This document shows, one piece after another, positions 51,583-60,741 of a stretch of DNA of 64,000 bases (its first letter is position 1; each line of letters opens with the position of its first letter). This DNA is from Chloroflexota bacterium. GTDB taxonomy: Bacteria; Chloroflexota; UBA6077; SHYK01. The stretch is taken from assembly GCA_009692845.1 (NCBI GenBank), contig SHYK01000001.1, positions 368,400 to 432,399 of the forward strand, given 5' to 3'. The notes beneath the pieces were generated by a model, which saw only the letters and a list, made by a program, of their open reading frames with translations, ran no database searches and was not told the DNA's origin. The translations under genes were made by a program, and so were the position numbers.

Positions 51583-53304
51583 TCAATACTTTCGTTCAGC
51601 CGGGGGAAGGGCGGTCAGGCTCTCGGTGGTGAGGATGACCGGCTGCCACTCGATCTGAGGACCATTCTCCGTCCGATAGGCCAGGCTGTGAACGAGGAAC
51701 TTCTCATCGTCTCTATCGGTGAAGTCGCGCCTGGCCTGGGACCCGCGTGACTCCTCGCGAAGGATGGATGGGGCCACGACGGTCTCGGCGATCTCCAGCA
51801 TGAAATCGACCTCCAGGGCGGCTTGGAGCTCCATGTTGAACACCCTGGTGTGGTCGTCGACGCGCACCCGGGTGAATCGCTCCTTGAGGGTGCGCAGCTC
51901 TTCCGCGGCTTGCTTGAGGCTGTCGCCGGTGCGATAGACCCCCACCAGCCGCTCCATCGTCAGTTGAAGATCGGACCGAATCTGTCCGACTCGCTCATCG
52001 CCGGTCGCCTCTCCAAAGCGCGCGGCAATTCGCGCCTCTTCGTCTGCCCCCAGCGCCTCGATGGCCGCCGCGGAAGCCTCGGGGGTCTGGGCGGCCAGCC
52101 GGGCGGCAACCCGGCCGGTCCGGGCCCCGAAAACGAGACATTCCGTGAGCGAGTTGGATCCGAGCCGGTTCGCGCCATTAAGGCCTTCCTGAGCGGCTTC
52201 GCCACAGGCAAATAGGCCGGGCAGCGGCGATTGGCCATCGATGTCGGTGCGGACTCCACCCATCATGTAGTGGACGACCGGGCGAACGGGGATCGGGTTG
52301 TGGACTGGGTCGATGCCGATGTAGCGCTCAGCCAGCTCGCGGACGAAAGGGAGCTTTCGGTTGATCAGCTCATCACCGAGGTGTCGGAGATCGAGCATGA
52401 CGGTATCTCCGTATCGCCCCGGCACGCCTCGGCCAGCCTCCATCTCGGTGATTTCCGCCCGCGAGATGATGTCTCGTGGGCCAAGCTCCATCCGCGACGG
52501 GATGTAGTCGGAAAGGAAGCGGTCGCCGTTCTTGTTGACCAGGTAACCGCCTTCGCCCCGGGCGGCCTCGGTGATCAAAATCCCCGTACCGGGCAAGCCG
52601 GTCGGGTGGTACTGGGGGAATTCCATGTCGGAAAGGGGTGCGCCCGCTCGGTAAGCCAGGCCATGGCCGTCGCCGGTGTTGATGAATCCGTTGGTCGTGA
52701 ATGCCCACAGGCGCCCACAACCGCCGGTGGCCAGAATGGTCGCCTTGGCGGTAAATAGCCGAAACTCGCCCGACCGCTGGTCCATGGCCACCACGCCCTG
52801 GCAGCGTCCGTCATCCACCAGCAGCGAGGTCACGAAATTCTCGTCGTAACGAACGATCTTGTCGTACTTGAGCGAGGTTTGGAAGATCGCGTGCAGCATG
52901 TGGAAGCCGCTCTTGTCGGAGGCGAACATCGTCCGATGCACGCTCATTCCGCCGAAGGCACGTACGGCGACGCTGCCGTCCGGCTCCCGGCTCCATGGAC
53001 AGCCCCAATGCTCCATTTGAATCAGCTCGTTGGCCGCTTCCTGGACGAAGTACTCGGCGACGTTCTGGTCGGCCAGGAAGTCGCTGCCTTTGATCGTATC
53101 TTCGAAATGGAGCTGCAGGCTGTCCCCGGTGTCGGTCCGAACGACCGCTGCCGCGCCACCCTCGGCGGACACCGTGTGGCTGCGCATGGGGTAGACCTTG
53201 GAGACGAGGCCGACGCTCACACCTTCGACCGCCGCTGCAATCGCAGCGCGGAGTCCGGCCAGGCCGCCGCCCACGATCAAAACATCGTGCTTGATTACGT
53301 CCAT
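51583..53304 (-). CDS. frdA: Fumarate reductase/succinate dehydrogenase flavoprotein subunit
   Basis: ATG 53304 (MDVIKHDVLIVGGGLAGLRAA) gives 573 residues. Features are the FAD Rossmann motif GGGLAGLRAA, the covalent-FAD His in SHTVSAEGGAAA, TEAARGEGGYLVNKNGDRF, and the capping/active-site segment HYMMGGVRTD, with NRLGSNSLTECLVFG near the end of the FAD domain. It catalyses succinate/fumarate interconversion on the cytosolic face. It heads the frdABCD-trxB run and is divergent from the YfhO-like gene across 53 bp. Confidence 0.96.
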   Translation of the reverse strand: MDVIKHDVLIVGGGLAGLRAAIAAAVEGVSVGLVSKVYPMRSHTVSAEGGAAAVVRTDTGDSLQLHFEDTIKGSDFLADQNVAEYFVQEAANELIQMEHWGCPWSREPDGSVAVRAFGGMSVHRTMFASDKSGFHMLHAIFQTSLKYDKIVRYDENFVTSLLVDDGRCQGVVAMDQRSGEFRLFTAKATILATGGCGRLWAFTTNGFINTGDGHGLAYRAGAPLSDMEFPQYHPTGLPGTGILITEAARGEGGYLVNKNGDRFLSDYIPSRMELGPRDIISRAEITEMEAGRGVPGRYGDTVMLDLRHLGDELINRKLPFVRELAERYIGIDPVHNPIPVRPVVHYMMGGVRTDIDGQSPLPGLFACGEAAQEGLNGANRLGSNSLTECLVFGARTGRVAARLAAQTPEASAAAIEALGADEEARIAARFGEATGDERVGQIRSDLQLTMERLVGVYRTGDSLKQAAEELRTLKERFTRVRVDDHTRVFNMELQAALEVDFMLEIAETVVAPSILREESRGSQARRDFTDRDDEKFLVHSLAYRTENGPQIEWQPVILTTESLTALPPAERKY

Positions 53305-53357
53305 TCTTTGCCCCCGGCGCAGCAATCCCCTGAGACAGGACGCGCTGCGGCAGCGCA

Positions 53358-56306
53358 ATGGTAGCGCAAACGGCCCGGCTTGTCCGCCTCCTTAGGACGT
53401 TGTCCCGACCCTTCCGACGCCCGCCGGTCGGAGTTACTTCTCTGCTGGTCCTGCTCGGCGCGGCCCTGATCTTCCATTCGCCGTCCTTGGTCTTTGGCCT
53501 GGTTCCCGACGAGGACGACCTGAGGGTTTTCTTTTTCCCCCTGATGGCGCTCACCGGCGAGGCGCTCCACCAGGGCCGACTGCCCCTCTGGACGCCCCTC
53601 ATCTTCAGCGGCTATCCGCTGTTCGCCGACGGTGAGGCGGGCATGCTTTACCCGTTCAACCTGCTGGTCCTGCCCCTGACCACTCCCGAGCAAGCCCTGG
53701 TGATTCTCCAGATCCTGCACAGCTTTCTCAGCAGCCTGTTCATGTTTTGGCTCGTGCGCGCATTGGGCGGGCGCGCATTCGGCGGCATCGTGGCGGGTCT
53801 GGTGTATGCCTACAGTGGGTTTGCGGTAGGCCAGATGGTTCACGGGGATGTCGTGCGCAGCATGGCCTGGCTTCCGCTCGAGCTTCTGTTTGCAGAGCGC
53901 ATGGCCCGGACGGCGGGCTTCGCCCGGCTCGCCAACGCAATCCTGTGTGGAGCAGTGTTCGGGATTCAAGGACTCGCGCTGCACGTCCATTTCACGATCC
54001 TCAGTGCACTTACCGTGTCCGCCTTCATCCTGTACCGAGGCGTGGCACCGGCTTGGGCACGGAAGTCTGGCCGGTTGCGGGACGCGTTGAGTCTGGCCCT
54101 CGCATTGGGGACCGTCGGGGTCATCGGAGTCGGGCTTGCCGCGGTTCAGCTGCTCCCCTTGCTCGAGCTCGCGGGCGAGACTTTTCGGGGGGCTGGGCTG
54201 TCGGTTTCGGATTCGACGCCGAACAGTATTTGGCCGGGGAACCTGGCCACGCTGGTGCTCCCCCACCTGTTCGACGTCGGGACTCGCGACTACTGGGGTC
54301 TGTGGGTCAAATGGGAGACAACGCTGTATGTGGGGATCGCTCCGCTGGCCCTGGCGACCCTGGGCGCGGTCGCCGGTCGGGGCCCGCATCGGCTCTTTTT
54401 CTTGCTACTCGCCGGCCTGTCGCTCATCGCGGCGATGGGCGCTTACGCGCCGTTTCCGTTGTGGGATACCTTGCATCGCTTGCCGGGCTTTAACGTGCTC
54501 AAGAGCCCCGGCCGCTTTTCGCTGTTGTTTGCCCTGGCGACTGCGGTTCTGGCGGGACGGGGTGCCGACTGGTTGGCGGAAAGGCCGTCCTCTTTTCGAT
54601 GGGCGGCCGCCATTGCAATCGGAGCCGGGGTCGCCGTGCTCGGCTCAGGCCTGGGGCTCCAGGCGGTGAGCGACCGGTTGCAAGCGTGGTCGGTGTCGGG
54701 CTCGGCCTTCATCGAGCAGTATCTCCGTTTGCCCGGGAGTCCGGTTGCAGTCGACGGCGCACCGCTGAGTGTCGAACGAGTTGCCCGCCTGGCAGCGGAC
54801 AGCTTCTCCCCGAGTGGCCCGTTCACGGCCTGGCAGCTGGCCCTCGCGCTTGGGACCGGGATCGCCCTGGCCTGCTGGTTCATGGGTCAATCGATGCGGC
54901 TGGTAGCCCCAGCGCTCACGGTTGCATTGGTATTCGGGGATCTGTGGGTCAACGGTTTGAATTCCCATCCGTATCTCGCACTCGACCAACTCCGTCCTCA
55001 AGTTCCTGATCTGCTGCAACGAGCTGGGCGGTCGGGCGATTTTCGGGTGCTCACGCTTCCGAGCAACCAGGACAAGCTGACCCAGGTTGATCCGAATCGC
55101 TTGATGGCCCTCCGAGTTGAAGAGGCAAATGGCTATTCGTCGCTCCCCCCGGATCGCCCCGCGTCGTACCTGAGCACTGTGCTGCAGACGGATAACGATC
55201 TGCTCAGTCTGTGGAACGTGCGCTACGTCATCAGTGAGAGCCGGCCGCCGCAGCTGCCCAGCTACCAGGGGGTGAGCTTCCATCCCACTCGGCCGTTACT
55301 GCGGAGCAAGGAGAGCGAGAGGGGGCGGTCATTTGGGTTCTTGCCCGATGCGGGGCCGGTTCGGGCTGACGAGTTCCGATTGGTCGCGGACCTTCAAGCG
55401 GGCGCAGCCATTTCAGACGGCGTAACGGTGGGAACGATCCGACTCGAGGCACCGGATGGGCAGACGCGAGTGTTGCAGATTCGAGCCGGCCTGGACGTGT
55501 CGGACGCGAGAATCGACGTGCCGGGGGGCGGGCCATTCGCGCATCGCGCGGCGGAGGTGGCCTTCGATCATCAGCGAAGCAACCCGGATGGGGACCGCTA
55601 CGCTCAGGAAATCTTCTTCGGCAGGTTCGCCCTGGACCCACCCATGCTGATCCAACGCGCAACCATCGAGCCGTCCCTACCGACCGGCCGCATCGCGGCG
55701 TACGGCCTCGCATCCTTCGACTCGAGTACTCGACAGGTCACCCAGATATCGAATCCCGAAGCGCACCCGATCGTCTACACGGATGCGCAGATCAAAATTA
55801 CCGAAAACCGGGAGGTCCGTCCGCGGGTCAGCCTGGTGCCTGATGTTGTCATTCTTCCACGCGGCGCCGATCCGCTGTTGCGGATGCACGATGGCCCGTT
55901 TGATTTCCGAACCACAGCGATGGCGACTGCCCCGATCCCGGAGGGACTGGACCTGTCTAGCCTCACCGATTCAGCGGTGGCCGGTCTCGGCACTGCCGAG
56001 ATTACTCAATACGCGGACCAGCGAGTTGCCATCCGGACCACGACGTCGAGATCGGCGCTGGTGGTGTTGGCAGACGCTGATTTTCCCGGATGGGTGGCGA
56101 GAGTCGATGGGATACCTTCACCGATTCTCCGCACCGACTACCTGTTCCGAGGCGTGCTCGTGCCGGCCGGTGAGCACGAAGTGGTCTTTTCATATGAGCC
56201 GAGATCGATCCCGATTGGCTTGCTGATCACCCTTGCGACCGCCGCCACGGTGACGCTGCTTCTTGGATTCGCGGTTGTCCGCCGAGGTTCCGGGGCTGGC
56301 TCTTAG
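53358..56306 (+). CDS. YfhO-family large membrane protein (putative glycosyltransferase-like)
   Basis: A 982-residue polytopic protein. The N-terminal region has the YfhO block FHSPSLVFGLVPDEDDLRVF then PLWTPLIFSGYPLFADGEAGMLYPF, with the acidic loop expected in GT-C proteins. About ten or more hydrophobic helices follow to residue 530. A large extracytoplasmic beta domain ends in ADFPGWVARVDGIPSPILRT and AGEHEVVFSYEP, typical YfhO C-terminal strands, then a final membrane helix. YfhO proteins are linked to glycosylation of wall polymers in Firmicutes; the substrate here is unknown. Confidence 0.88.
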   Translation: MVAQTARLVRLLRTLSRPFRRPPVGVTSLLVLLGAALIFHSPSLVFGLVPDEDDLRVFFFPLMALTGEALHQGRLPLWTPLIFSGYPLFADGEAGMLYPFNLLVLPLTTPEQALVILQILHSFLSSLFMFWLVRALGGRAFGGIVAGLVYAYSGFAVGQMVHGDVVRSMAWLPLELLFAERMARTAGFARLANAILCGAVFGIQGLALHVHFTILSALTVSAFILYRGVAPAWARKSGRLRDALSLALALGTVGVIGVGLAAVQLLPLLELAGETFRGAGLSVSDSTPNSIWPGNLATLVLPHLFDVGTRDYWGLWVKWETTLYVGIAPLALATLGAVAGRGPHRLFFLLLAGLSLIAAMGAYAPFPLWDTLHRLPGFNVLKSPGRFSLLFALATAVLAGRGADWLAERPSSFRWAAAIAIGAGVAVLGSGLGLQAVSDRLQAWSVSGSAFIEQYLRLPGSPVAVDGAPLSVERVARLAADSFSPSGPFTAWQLALALGTGIALACWFMGQSMRLVAPALTVALVFGDLWVNGLNSHPYLALDQLRPQVPDLLQRAGRSGDFRVLTLPSNQDKLTQVDPNRLMALRVEEANGYSSLPPDRPASYLSTVLQTDNDLLSLWNVRYVISESRPPQLPSYQGVSFHPTRPLLRSKESERGRSFGFLPDAGPVRADEFRLVADLQAGAAISDGVTVGTIRLEAPDGQTRVLQIRAGLDVSDARIDVPGGGPFAHRAAEVAFDHQRSNPDGDRYAQEIFFGRFALDPPMLIQRATIEPSLPTGRIAAYGLASFDSSTRQVTQISNPEAHPIVYTDAQIKITENREVRPRVSLVPDVVILPRGADPLLRMHDGPFDFRTTAMATAPIPEGLDLSSLTDSAVAGLGTAEITQYADQRVAIRTTTSRSALVVLADADFPGWVARVDGIPSPILRTDYLFRGVLVPAGEHEVVFSYEPRSIPIGLLITLATAATVTLLLGFAVVRRGSGAGS

Positions 56307-56318
56307 AACCCGGGCAGG

Positions 56319-56555
56319 ACCTCTCCGAGGGCCCCGGGTCCAAGTTGAGCACCGCCTGGGACCGGTCGCTCATGGTCGCCCAATCCGATCGGGCGAGTGC
56401 TTCTTCTGCCTCGTCGAGGAACCGATCGACCTGGCGCTGAGCCCGTTCGCCGAGCATCCGGAGGTCTCCCTCTTACCAACCTCAGCTTGGCCGCGGATCG
56501 ACCAGCCCCGTCCAGGCTTAAGCCCTTGCGGGCAGAAAGGGCAAAGCGTCTGCAC
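56319..56555 (-). pseudogene. Remnant of a zinc-ribbon/TPR-like protein
   Basis: One minus-strand frame reads MQTLCPFCPQGLKPGRG (a CxxC half-ribbon); another, beginning near 56457, reads GERAQRQVDRFLDEAEEALARSDWATM then AVLNLDPG, a TPR-like helix pair common in Chloroflexota regulatory proteins. The two are joined only by a frame change, and the rest of the expected protein is absent. It fills the gap between the convergent YfhO-like gene and mgtE. Confidence 0.4.
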
Positions 56556-56576
56556 AACAGCTTCACCTGGCCCGCC

Positions 56577-57953
56577 TCAGATGTTGAGGAGGGCGCGGGC
56601 CATCGTCAAATAGAGGAGGAGGCCGGTTCCGTCGACCAGCGTTGTCAGGAGGGGGGCCGATGCCACGGCCGGATCGATGCGAAGCCGCTGCAAGACCAGA
56701 GGCAAGACGGAGGCGAGCAAGCTCGCCCACAGCACCACGCCGGGGGCGGCCAGGGCAACCACCAGGACGACTCTCTGATCGATGAGCATCGACTCGGCGC
56801 GGATGAGCATGGCGACTGCGATCACCAGTCCCACCGTTAGGGAGAGCAACATCTCTCGACCCAGCACGCGCCAGAAGTCCCCCAGGCCAACGTGGCCGAG
56901 GGCCATGGCGCGGACCACGGTAGTGACGATCTGAGATCCGACGTTTCCACCCGTTCCGATCAAGAGCGGAATGAAGAAAGCGAGCGCCACTGCGCGCTCC
57001 AGGGTCGCGGAGAAAGCTTCGAGCACGAAGCTGGTGTAGGTTCCGGCCACAAACAGGACCAGAAGCCACGGCACTCGCTTGCGAAACAGGTGCCGCAACG
57101 GCGTGCTGAGATACGCCTCGTCCAGAGGCTCCGAGCCGCCGAGGCGCTCGATGTCTTCGGACGCCTCCTCTTGAAGGACGTCGGCGACGTCGTCGGCGGT
57201 GATGACGCCGATCAGCCGCCCGGCGTCATCGACGACCGGGAGGGCCATGAAGTCGTGCGCCATGAGCACCTGAGCGGCCTCTTCCTGGTCAGTGCTGGCG
57301 GGGAGGCGGATGACCTGGCGTCGCATGATGTCGCTGATCAATTGCTGCGGATTCGCGGTCACCAGGTCTCGCAAGCTTACGATTCCGACCAGCTGGCCGT
57401 TCTTGTCTGTAACGTAGGTGTAGTAAACCGTCTCGACCTCTGGTGCCTGCACCCGGATCAGGCGGAGGGCAGACGCCACGGACGCTTCGGGCGGGATGGA
57501 AATGAATTTCGGAGTCATGCGGCCGCCGGCGGTGTCCGGCTCGTAGGTCATGAGCTCGCGGATCTCGGCCGCGTCGGCGCCTTCCATTTCGGCCAGGATG
57601 CCTTCGGCTACTCCCTCACCGAGTTCCTCAACGACGTCTGTGGCGTCGTCGGGTCCCATTTCCTCCAGGATGTCGGCGGCTGAGGGGCGACTGAAGCGGA
57701 CAATGAGGCGGGCCGCCTCGGCGGGGTCAAGGTTTGCCATGGCATCCGCCAGCCGTTCAGTCCCGACCAGGGGTTCGAGGGCCGCGAGCTCTTGAGGCCG
57801 AAGGTGGAGCAGAAGCTCGGCGAGCTCGGGAGCGGTGAGCGGGGCGAGCGCAGCGGCAGCGTTATCCTGGGCCTGCTCGATGAGCAGACTACGGATGTGG
57901 CGAATTCGCCTGCGTTGAGCCGCATGCGCATGGGCGCTCTCCAGCCGGCCCAC
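56577..57953 (-). CDS. mgtE: MgtE-type magnesium transporter
   Basis: A 458-residue homodimeric Mg2+ channel. The cytosolic N domain (AELLLHLRPQELAAL...EEMGPDDATDVVEEL) and two CBS domains (about 140-260; MTPKFISIPPEASV, IMRRQVIRLPASTD) sense intracellular Mg2+. Five C-terminal membrane helices include FFIPLLIGTGGNVGSQ, the conserved pore motif. The GTG at 57953 is the likely start. An inverted repeat in the leader may be regulatory, but I found no M-box core. Confidence 0.95.
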   Translation of the reverse strand: MGRLESAHAHAAQRRRIRHIRSLLIEQAQDNAAAALAPLTAPELAELLLHLRPQELAALEPLVGTERLADAMANLDPAEAARLIVRFSRPSAADILEEMGPDDATDVVEELGEGVAEGILAEMEGADAAEIRELMTYEPDTAGGRMTPKFISIPPEASVASALRLIRVQAPEVETVYYTYVTDKNGQLVGIVSLRDLVTANPQQLISDIMRRQVIRLPASTDQEEAAQVLMAHDFMALPVVDDAGRLIGVITADDVADVLQEEASEDIERLGGSEPLDEAYLSTPLRHLFRKRVPWLLVLFVAGTYTSFVLEAFSATLERAVALAFFIPLLIGTGGNVGSQIVTTVVRAMALGHVGLGDFWRVLGREMLLSLTVGLVIAVAMLIRAESMLIDQRVVLVVALAAPGVVLWASLLASVLPLVLQRLRIDPAVASAPLLTTLVDGTGLLLYLTMARALLNI

Positions 57954-58067
57954 TCGGACCAGAGAACAGCCCGGACGGGCGGCGGAGATCGGACGCTGAG
58001 GATCGGGCTAGAGAACGAGTCTCCAGGCGCCGACCGAAGGGGGGGAGCTAGCTGAGGCGGTTTCCTG

Positions 58068-58124
58068 AGCCCCAGGTCCCCTGGCCCGCATTTGCTGACC
58101 GGGCTATTCGGTTGTCCTGGGGCT
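58068..58124. promoter_or_regulatory. Inverted repeat in the mgtE leader
   Basis: AGCCCCAGG (58068-58076) and CCTGGGGCT (58116-58124) are exact complements 39 nt apart, between aroC and mgtE. In the minus-strand transcript they could form the base stem of a structured leader or an aroC terminator. Confidence 0.35.
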
Positions 58125-58202
58125 TGCGTTTACCGGGTAAGTGGTCGTCCACTACTTCCTATCTCGAGCCGAGCTATCCGGCTCTGTGGCAATCGTACCT
58201 GC

Positions 58203-59345
58203 TCAGGCCTGGGCTGTCCAGTTGATCGCCGTGAGGAAATGCTTGACGTTGGAGCAGGTCTCGGTGATGTTGTCGCCCCCGAACTTTTCGAGGTAGGCAT
58301 CCGCCAGCACCAGCGCTACCATGGCTTCGACCACGACCGCGGCGGCGGGAACCGCGCAGACATCGGAGCGCACGTACTGCATCACGGTCTCCTCCCCGGT
58401 CTGCATGTCGACCGAGGGTTGGGGAGTCACCGTCGTGGCGATGGGCTTCATGCCCGCGTGGACCACGACCGGCTCCCCGTTGGTGATGCCGCCTTCGGTC
58501 CCCCCGGCGTGGTTGCTCATTCTGATCGGTCGGCCGTCTCCCCAGCGAATGAAATCCTGGACCTGGGTTCCCGACTTGCCCGACGATACGAAGCCGTCAC
58601 CGATCTCTACCGCCTTGATCGCGTGAATACTCATGACGGCGGCGGCCAGTCGTCCGTCCAGCTTGCGGTCCCAATGCACGTCGCTGCCGAGGCCCGGGAC
58701 GACCCCCCAGGCGACGACCTCGACGATGCCGCCGACCGACTCCCGTTCCGCCTTGGCCTGATCGATCCGGGCGATCATTTTTTGGGTCGCTTCCTCATCC
58801 GCACAGCGCACCGGGGAGGCCTCGGCGGCCGCGAACAGCTCCGACCATGGCCAGTCGGGAACCGTCGCGTGGACGCCGCCGATGGCCAGCACGTGCCCAC
58901 CAATGTGAACTCCCAGCTCCGCGAGCAAGGCCTTGGCGACGCCGCCCGCCGCGACGCGTGCGGCGGTCTCCCGGGCGCTGGACCTTTCGGCGATGAGCCA
59001 CATGTTCTCCTGCTGGAACTTGAGCGAGCCTGCCAGGTCCGCATGCCCGGGCCGAGGGATGGTTACCATCGGAATGGGCTTGCCGATCCAATTCTTGTAG
59101 TCCTTGTTCTCCACCGTCATCGCGATTGGTGCCCCGGTCGTGACGCCATTCGCGGTGCCTGCGCTGATGATGGCTCGGTCTTCTTCGATGAGCTGACGCC
59201 CACCTCTGCCGTAACCGCCCTGACGGCGCCGCATGTCCACGGCCAGCTCGTCTTCCGAAATGGGGACACCGGCCGGCATGCCCTCGACAATGATCGTCAG
59301 TCCAGGCCCGTGAGACTCGCCCGCGGTAAGAAATCGAAGTGGCAT
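58203..59345 (-). CDS. aroC: Chorismate synthase
   Basis: Last shikimate-pathway enzyme, converting EPSP to chorismate with reduced FMN. ATG 59345 follows AGGGGACGGT closely and gives 380 residues beginning MPLRFLTAGESHGPGL, the signature N-terminus. Other blocks: RRRQGGYGRGGRQ, GTANGVTTGAPIAM, PRPGHADLAG, RSSARETAARVAAGGVAK and SNHAGGTEGGITNGEPV. All are standard. It starts 16 nt after the LON-domain gene and is probably co-transcribed with it. Confidence 0.96.
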   Translation of the reverse strand: MPLRFLTAGESHGPGLTIIVEGMPAGVPISEDELAVDMRRRQGGYGRGGRQLIEEDRAIISAGTANGVTTGAPIAMTVENKDYKNWIGKPIPMVTIPRPGHADLAGSLKFQQENMWLIAERSSARETAARVAAGGVAKALLAELGVHIGGHVLAIGGVHATVPDWPWSELFAAAEASPVRCADEEATQKMIARIDQAKAERESVGGIVEVVAWGVVPGLGSDVHWDRKLDGRLAAAVMSIHAIKAVEIGDGFVSSGKSGTQVQDFIRWGDGRPIRMSNHAGGTEGGITNGEPVVVHAGMKPIATTVTPQPSVDMQTGEETVMQYVRSDVCAVPAAAVVVEAMVALVLADAYLEKFGGDNITETCSNVKHFLTAINWTAQA

Positions 59346-59361
59346 ACCGTCCCCTATACGT

Positions 59362-60015
59362 TCAATTGCGAGAAAAGGGCCCGAAGGCCCCGGCGTTCCG
59401 CTCGCGGAGCAATGCTTCGACGCGAGCAATCTCGCTCGCCAGGATCTCCTTCTCTTTGCTCAGACGGTCGACCACCGCGGTAATTTCCAGCAGCTCCTGG
59501 CGCTGGGCGTTCTCCACCCGGAGCGCTGAAGCGACCACGAAGGAAGTGCCGAGCGGCGAATCCGGAATATCGAGCGGTACCAGGTCGCGGGCAGTAGCAG
59601 TTTGAATAATGGTGACATAGCGTTGGGCCAGCCCCGCGACTTCCTTTCCTAGCGCTCGGGCGACATCCGGTGGATCCGGATCCTCGAGCAGCTCGACGTC
59701 GCCGACCAGGTAGGACTTCTTCTCGGTCGAGTAGCGTAGCAAGTGAAAGCGGCGGGTTCCGATGGTAATCACATTCATCCGCCCGTCATCAAGTCGCTCC
59801 AGATGCACGATCTCGGCGGTCGTGCCGACGTCAAAAGGGGTGGCTGGCTCCCCCACCTCTTTCCCTTCCCTTATGAGGAGTACGCCAAATGGGCGCTGCT
59901 CGTCCGAGCACAGGGCAATCATCTCCCGATACCGAGGCTCGAAGATGTGCAAAGGTAAAGCCATTCCCGGAAACAGGACGACGTTCAAGGGGAAAAGCGG
60001 AAGCTCATCGGCCAT
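59362..60015 (-). CDS. LON N-terminal (substrate-binding) domain protein
   Basis: ATG 60015 with GGAGGG 6 nt upstream gives 217 residues: MADELPLFPLNVVLFPGMALPL, HIFEPRYREMI, PFGVLL and NVITIGTRRFHLL, the usual LON_substr_bdg strands. A long C-terminal helix (VDRLSKEKEILASEIARVEALL) follows. It has no AAA or protease domain, so it is a stand-alone member whose role is unknown. It is upstream of aroC in one unit. Confidence 0.9.
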   Translation of the reverse strand: MADELPLFPLNVVLFPGMALPLHIFEPRYREMIALCSDEQRPFGVLLIREGKEVGEPATPFDVGTTAEIVHLERLDDGRMNVITIGTRRFHLLRYSTEKKSYLVGDVELLEDPDPPDVARALGKEVAGLAQRYVTIIQTATARDLVPLDIPDSPLGTSFVVASALRVENAQRQELLEITAVVDRLSKEKEILASEIARVEALLRERNAGAFGPFSRN

Positions 60016-60176
60016 CCCGTTCCCTCCAGACTGACGGATTCTACATAGAAATCGCGGGGGACCGAGACCCGCAGGGCGCCAGTCCCGGCGCCCCTCCAAC
60101 ATGGGCACGAAGGGCCTTCGCTCCGTGGTAGACTAGGGTCCGCCCGCGGGGGGCCTGAAACTCAAGGAGGACTACG

Positions 60177-60683
60177 ATCGCCAGGTGTGATGTCTGTGGG
60201 CGGAAGATAGGACAACCGTCGCGCTCAATTCTCAATGGCCGGCTGCTGTGCGCTCTGCATAATCCGCGCCCCGATCAGCGGGCTCATCGACGAGACGATC
60301 ATGCTCGTGCCCCGATGGGTGACCGCCCGCCAATGGGCGACCGTCCTCCGATGGGTGACCGCCCACCGATGGGTGACCGCCCACCGATGGGTGACCGCCC
60401 ACCGATGGGCTACCGTCCCCCAATGGGAGACGGCGCTCCGATGGGCGACCGTCCCCCGATGGGCGATGGCCCGCCAACCGGTGACCGCCCGCCAATGGGA
60501 CCCGCGCCCGTGATGGCTCCGCCTATAGGGGCTGCGCTGATGGTGGCCACGCTCGAAGCGGCCGCTGCCCCGGAAGCGCTGGTCACCGCGGAGATCCCCG
60601 TCGCGCAGCCCGGGTCTGCTGCGTCAGCCCCGGCACCAGACGCCGCGCCAGACCCCGACCCGAACCCAACGCCAAAGGAATAG
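60177..60683 (+). CDS. CCCH zinc-finger protein with MGDRPP tandem repeats, apparent ATC start
   Basis: AAGGAGG at 60164-60170 points to ATC 60177; no ATG, GTG or TTG occurs in this frame between an upstream in-frame TGA and the repeats. Reading from ATC gives 168 residues. Cys4-x2-Cys7-x17-Cys25-x2-His28 form a compact zinc-finger pattern, followed by an Arg-rich spacer, ten MGDRPP-type hexapeptides (about 47-106) and a Pro/Ala-rich end. Either an unusual ATC start is used, the base is an error, or only ATG 60315 inside the repeats starts translation. The gene lies 58 nt before a MoxR/VWA pair. The family is not known to me. Confidence 0.5.
   Translation: MARCDVCGRKIGQPSRSILNGRLLCALHNPRPDQRAHRRDDHARAPMGDRPPMGDRPPMGDRPPMGDRPPMGDRPPMGYRPPMGDGAPMGDRPPMGDGPPTGDRPPMGPAPVMAPPIGAALMVATLEAAAAPEALVTAEIPVAQPGSAASAPAPDAAPDPDPNPTPKE
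60315..60494 (+). repeat. Ten tandem 18-bp repeats encoding MGDRPP
   Basis: Ten in-frame 18-bp units; units three to five (60351-60404) are identical (ATGGGTGACCGCCCACCG) and the others differ at a few bases, with MGYRPP, MGDGAP, MGDGPP and TGDRPP variants. Such minisatellites often vary in copy number between strains. Confidence 0.95.
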
Positions 60684-60741
60684 GGGCGCCGGGCAGCGTC
60701 GACTGCCCGGCCAAAGTGCTCCAACTTTTTCGGGAGAAGCC

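Noticed and set aside
53295-54389. Minus-strand open frame of 364 codons
   Set aside because: It is antisense to the YfhO-like gene and has Gln/Arg/Glu-rich composition typical of a reversed membrane-protein frame.
57954-58202. M-box riboswitch upstream of mgtE
   Set aside because: The conserved M-box core elements are absent; only one inverted repeat is visible.
60315-60494. CRISPR array
   Set aside because: The units are contiguous 18-bp coding repeats without spacers.
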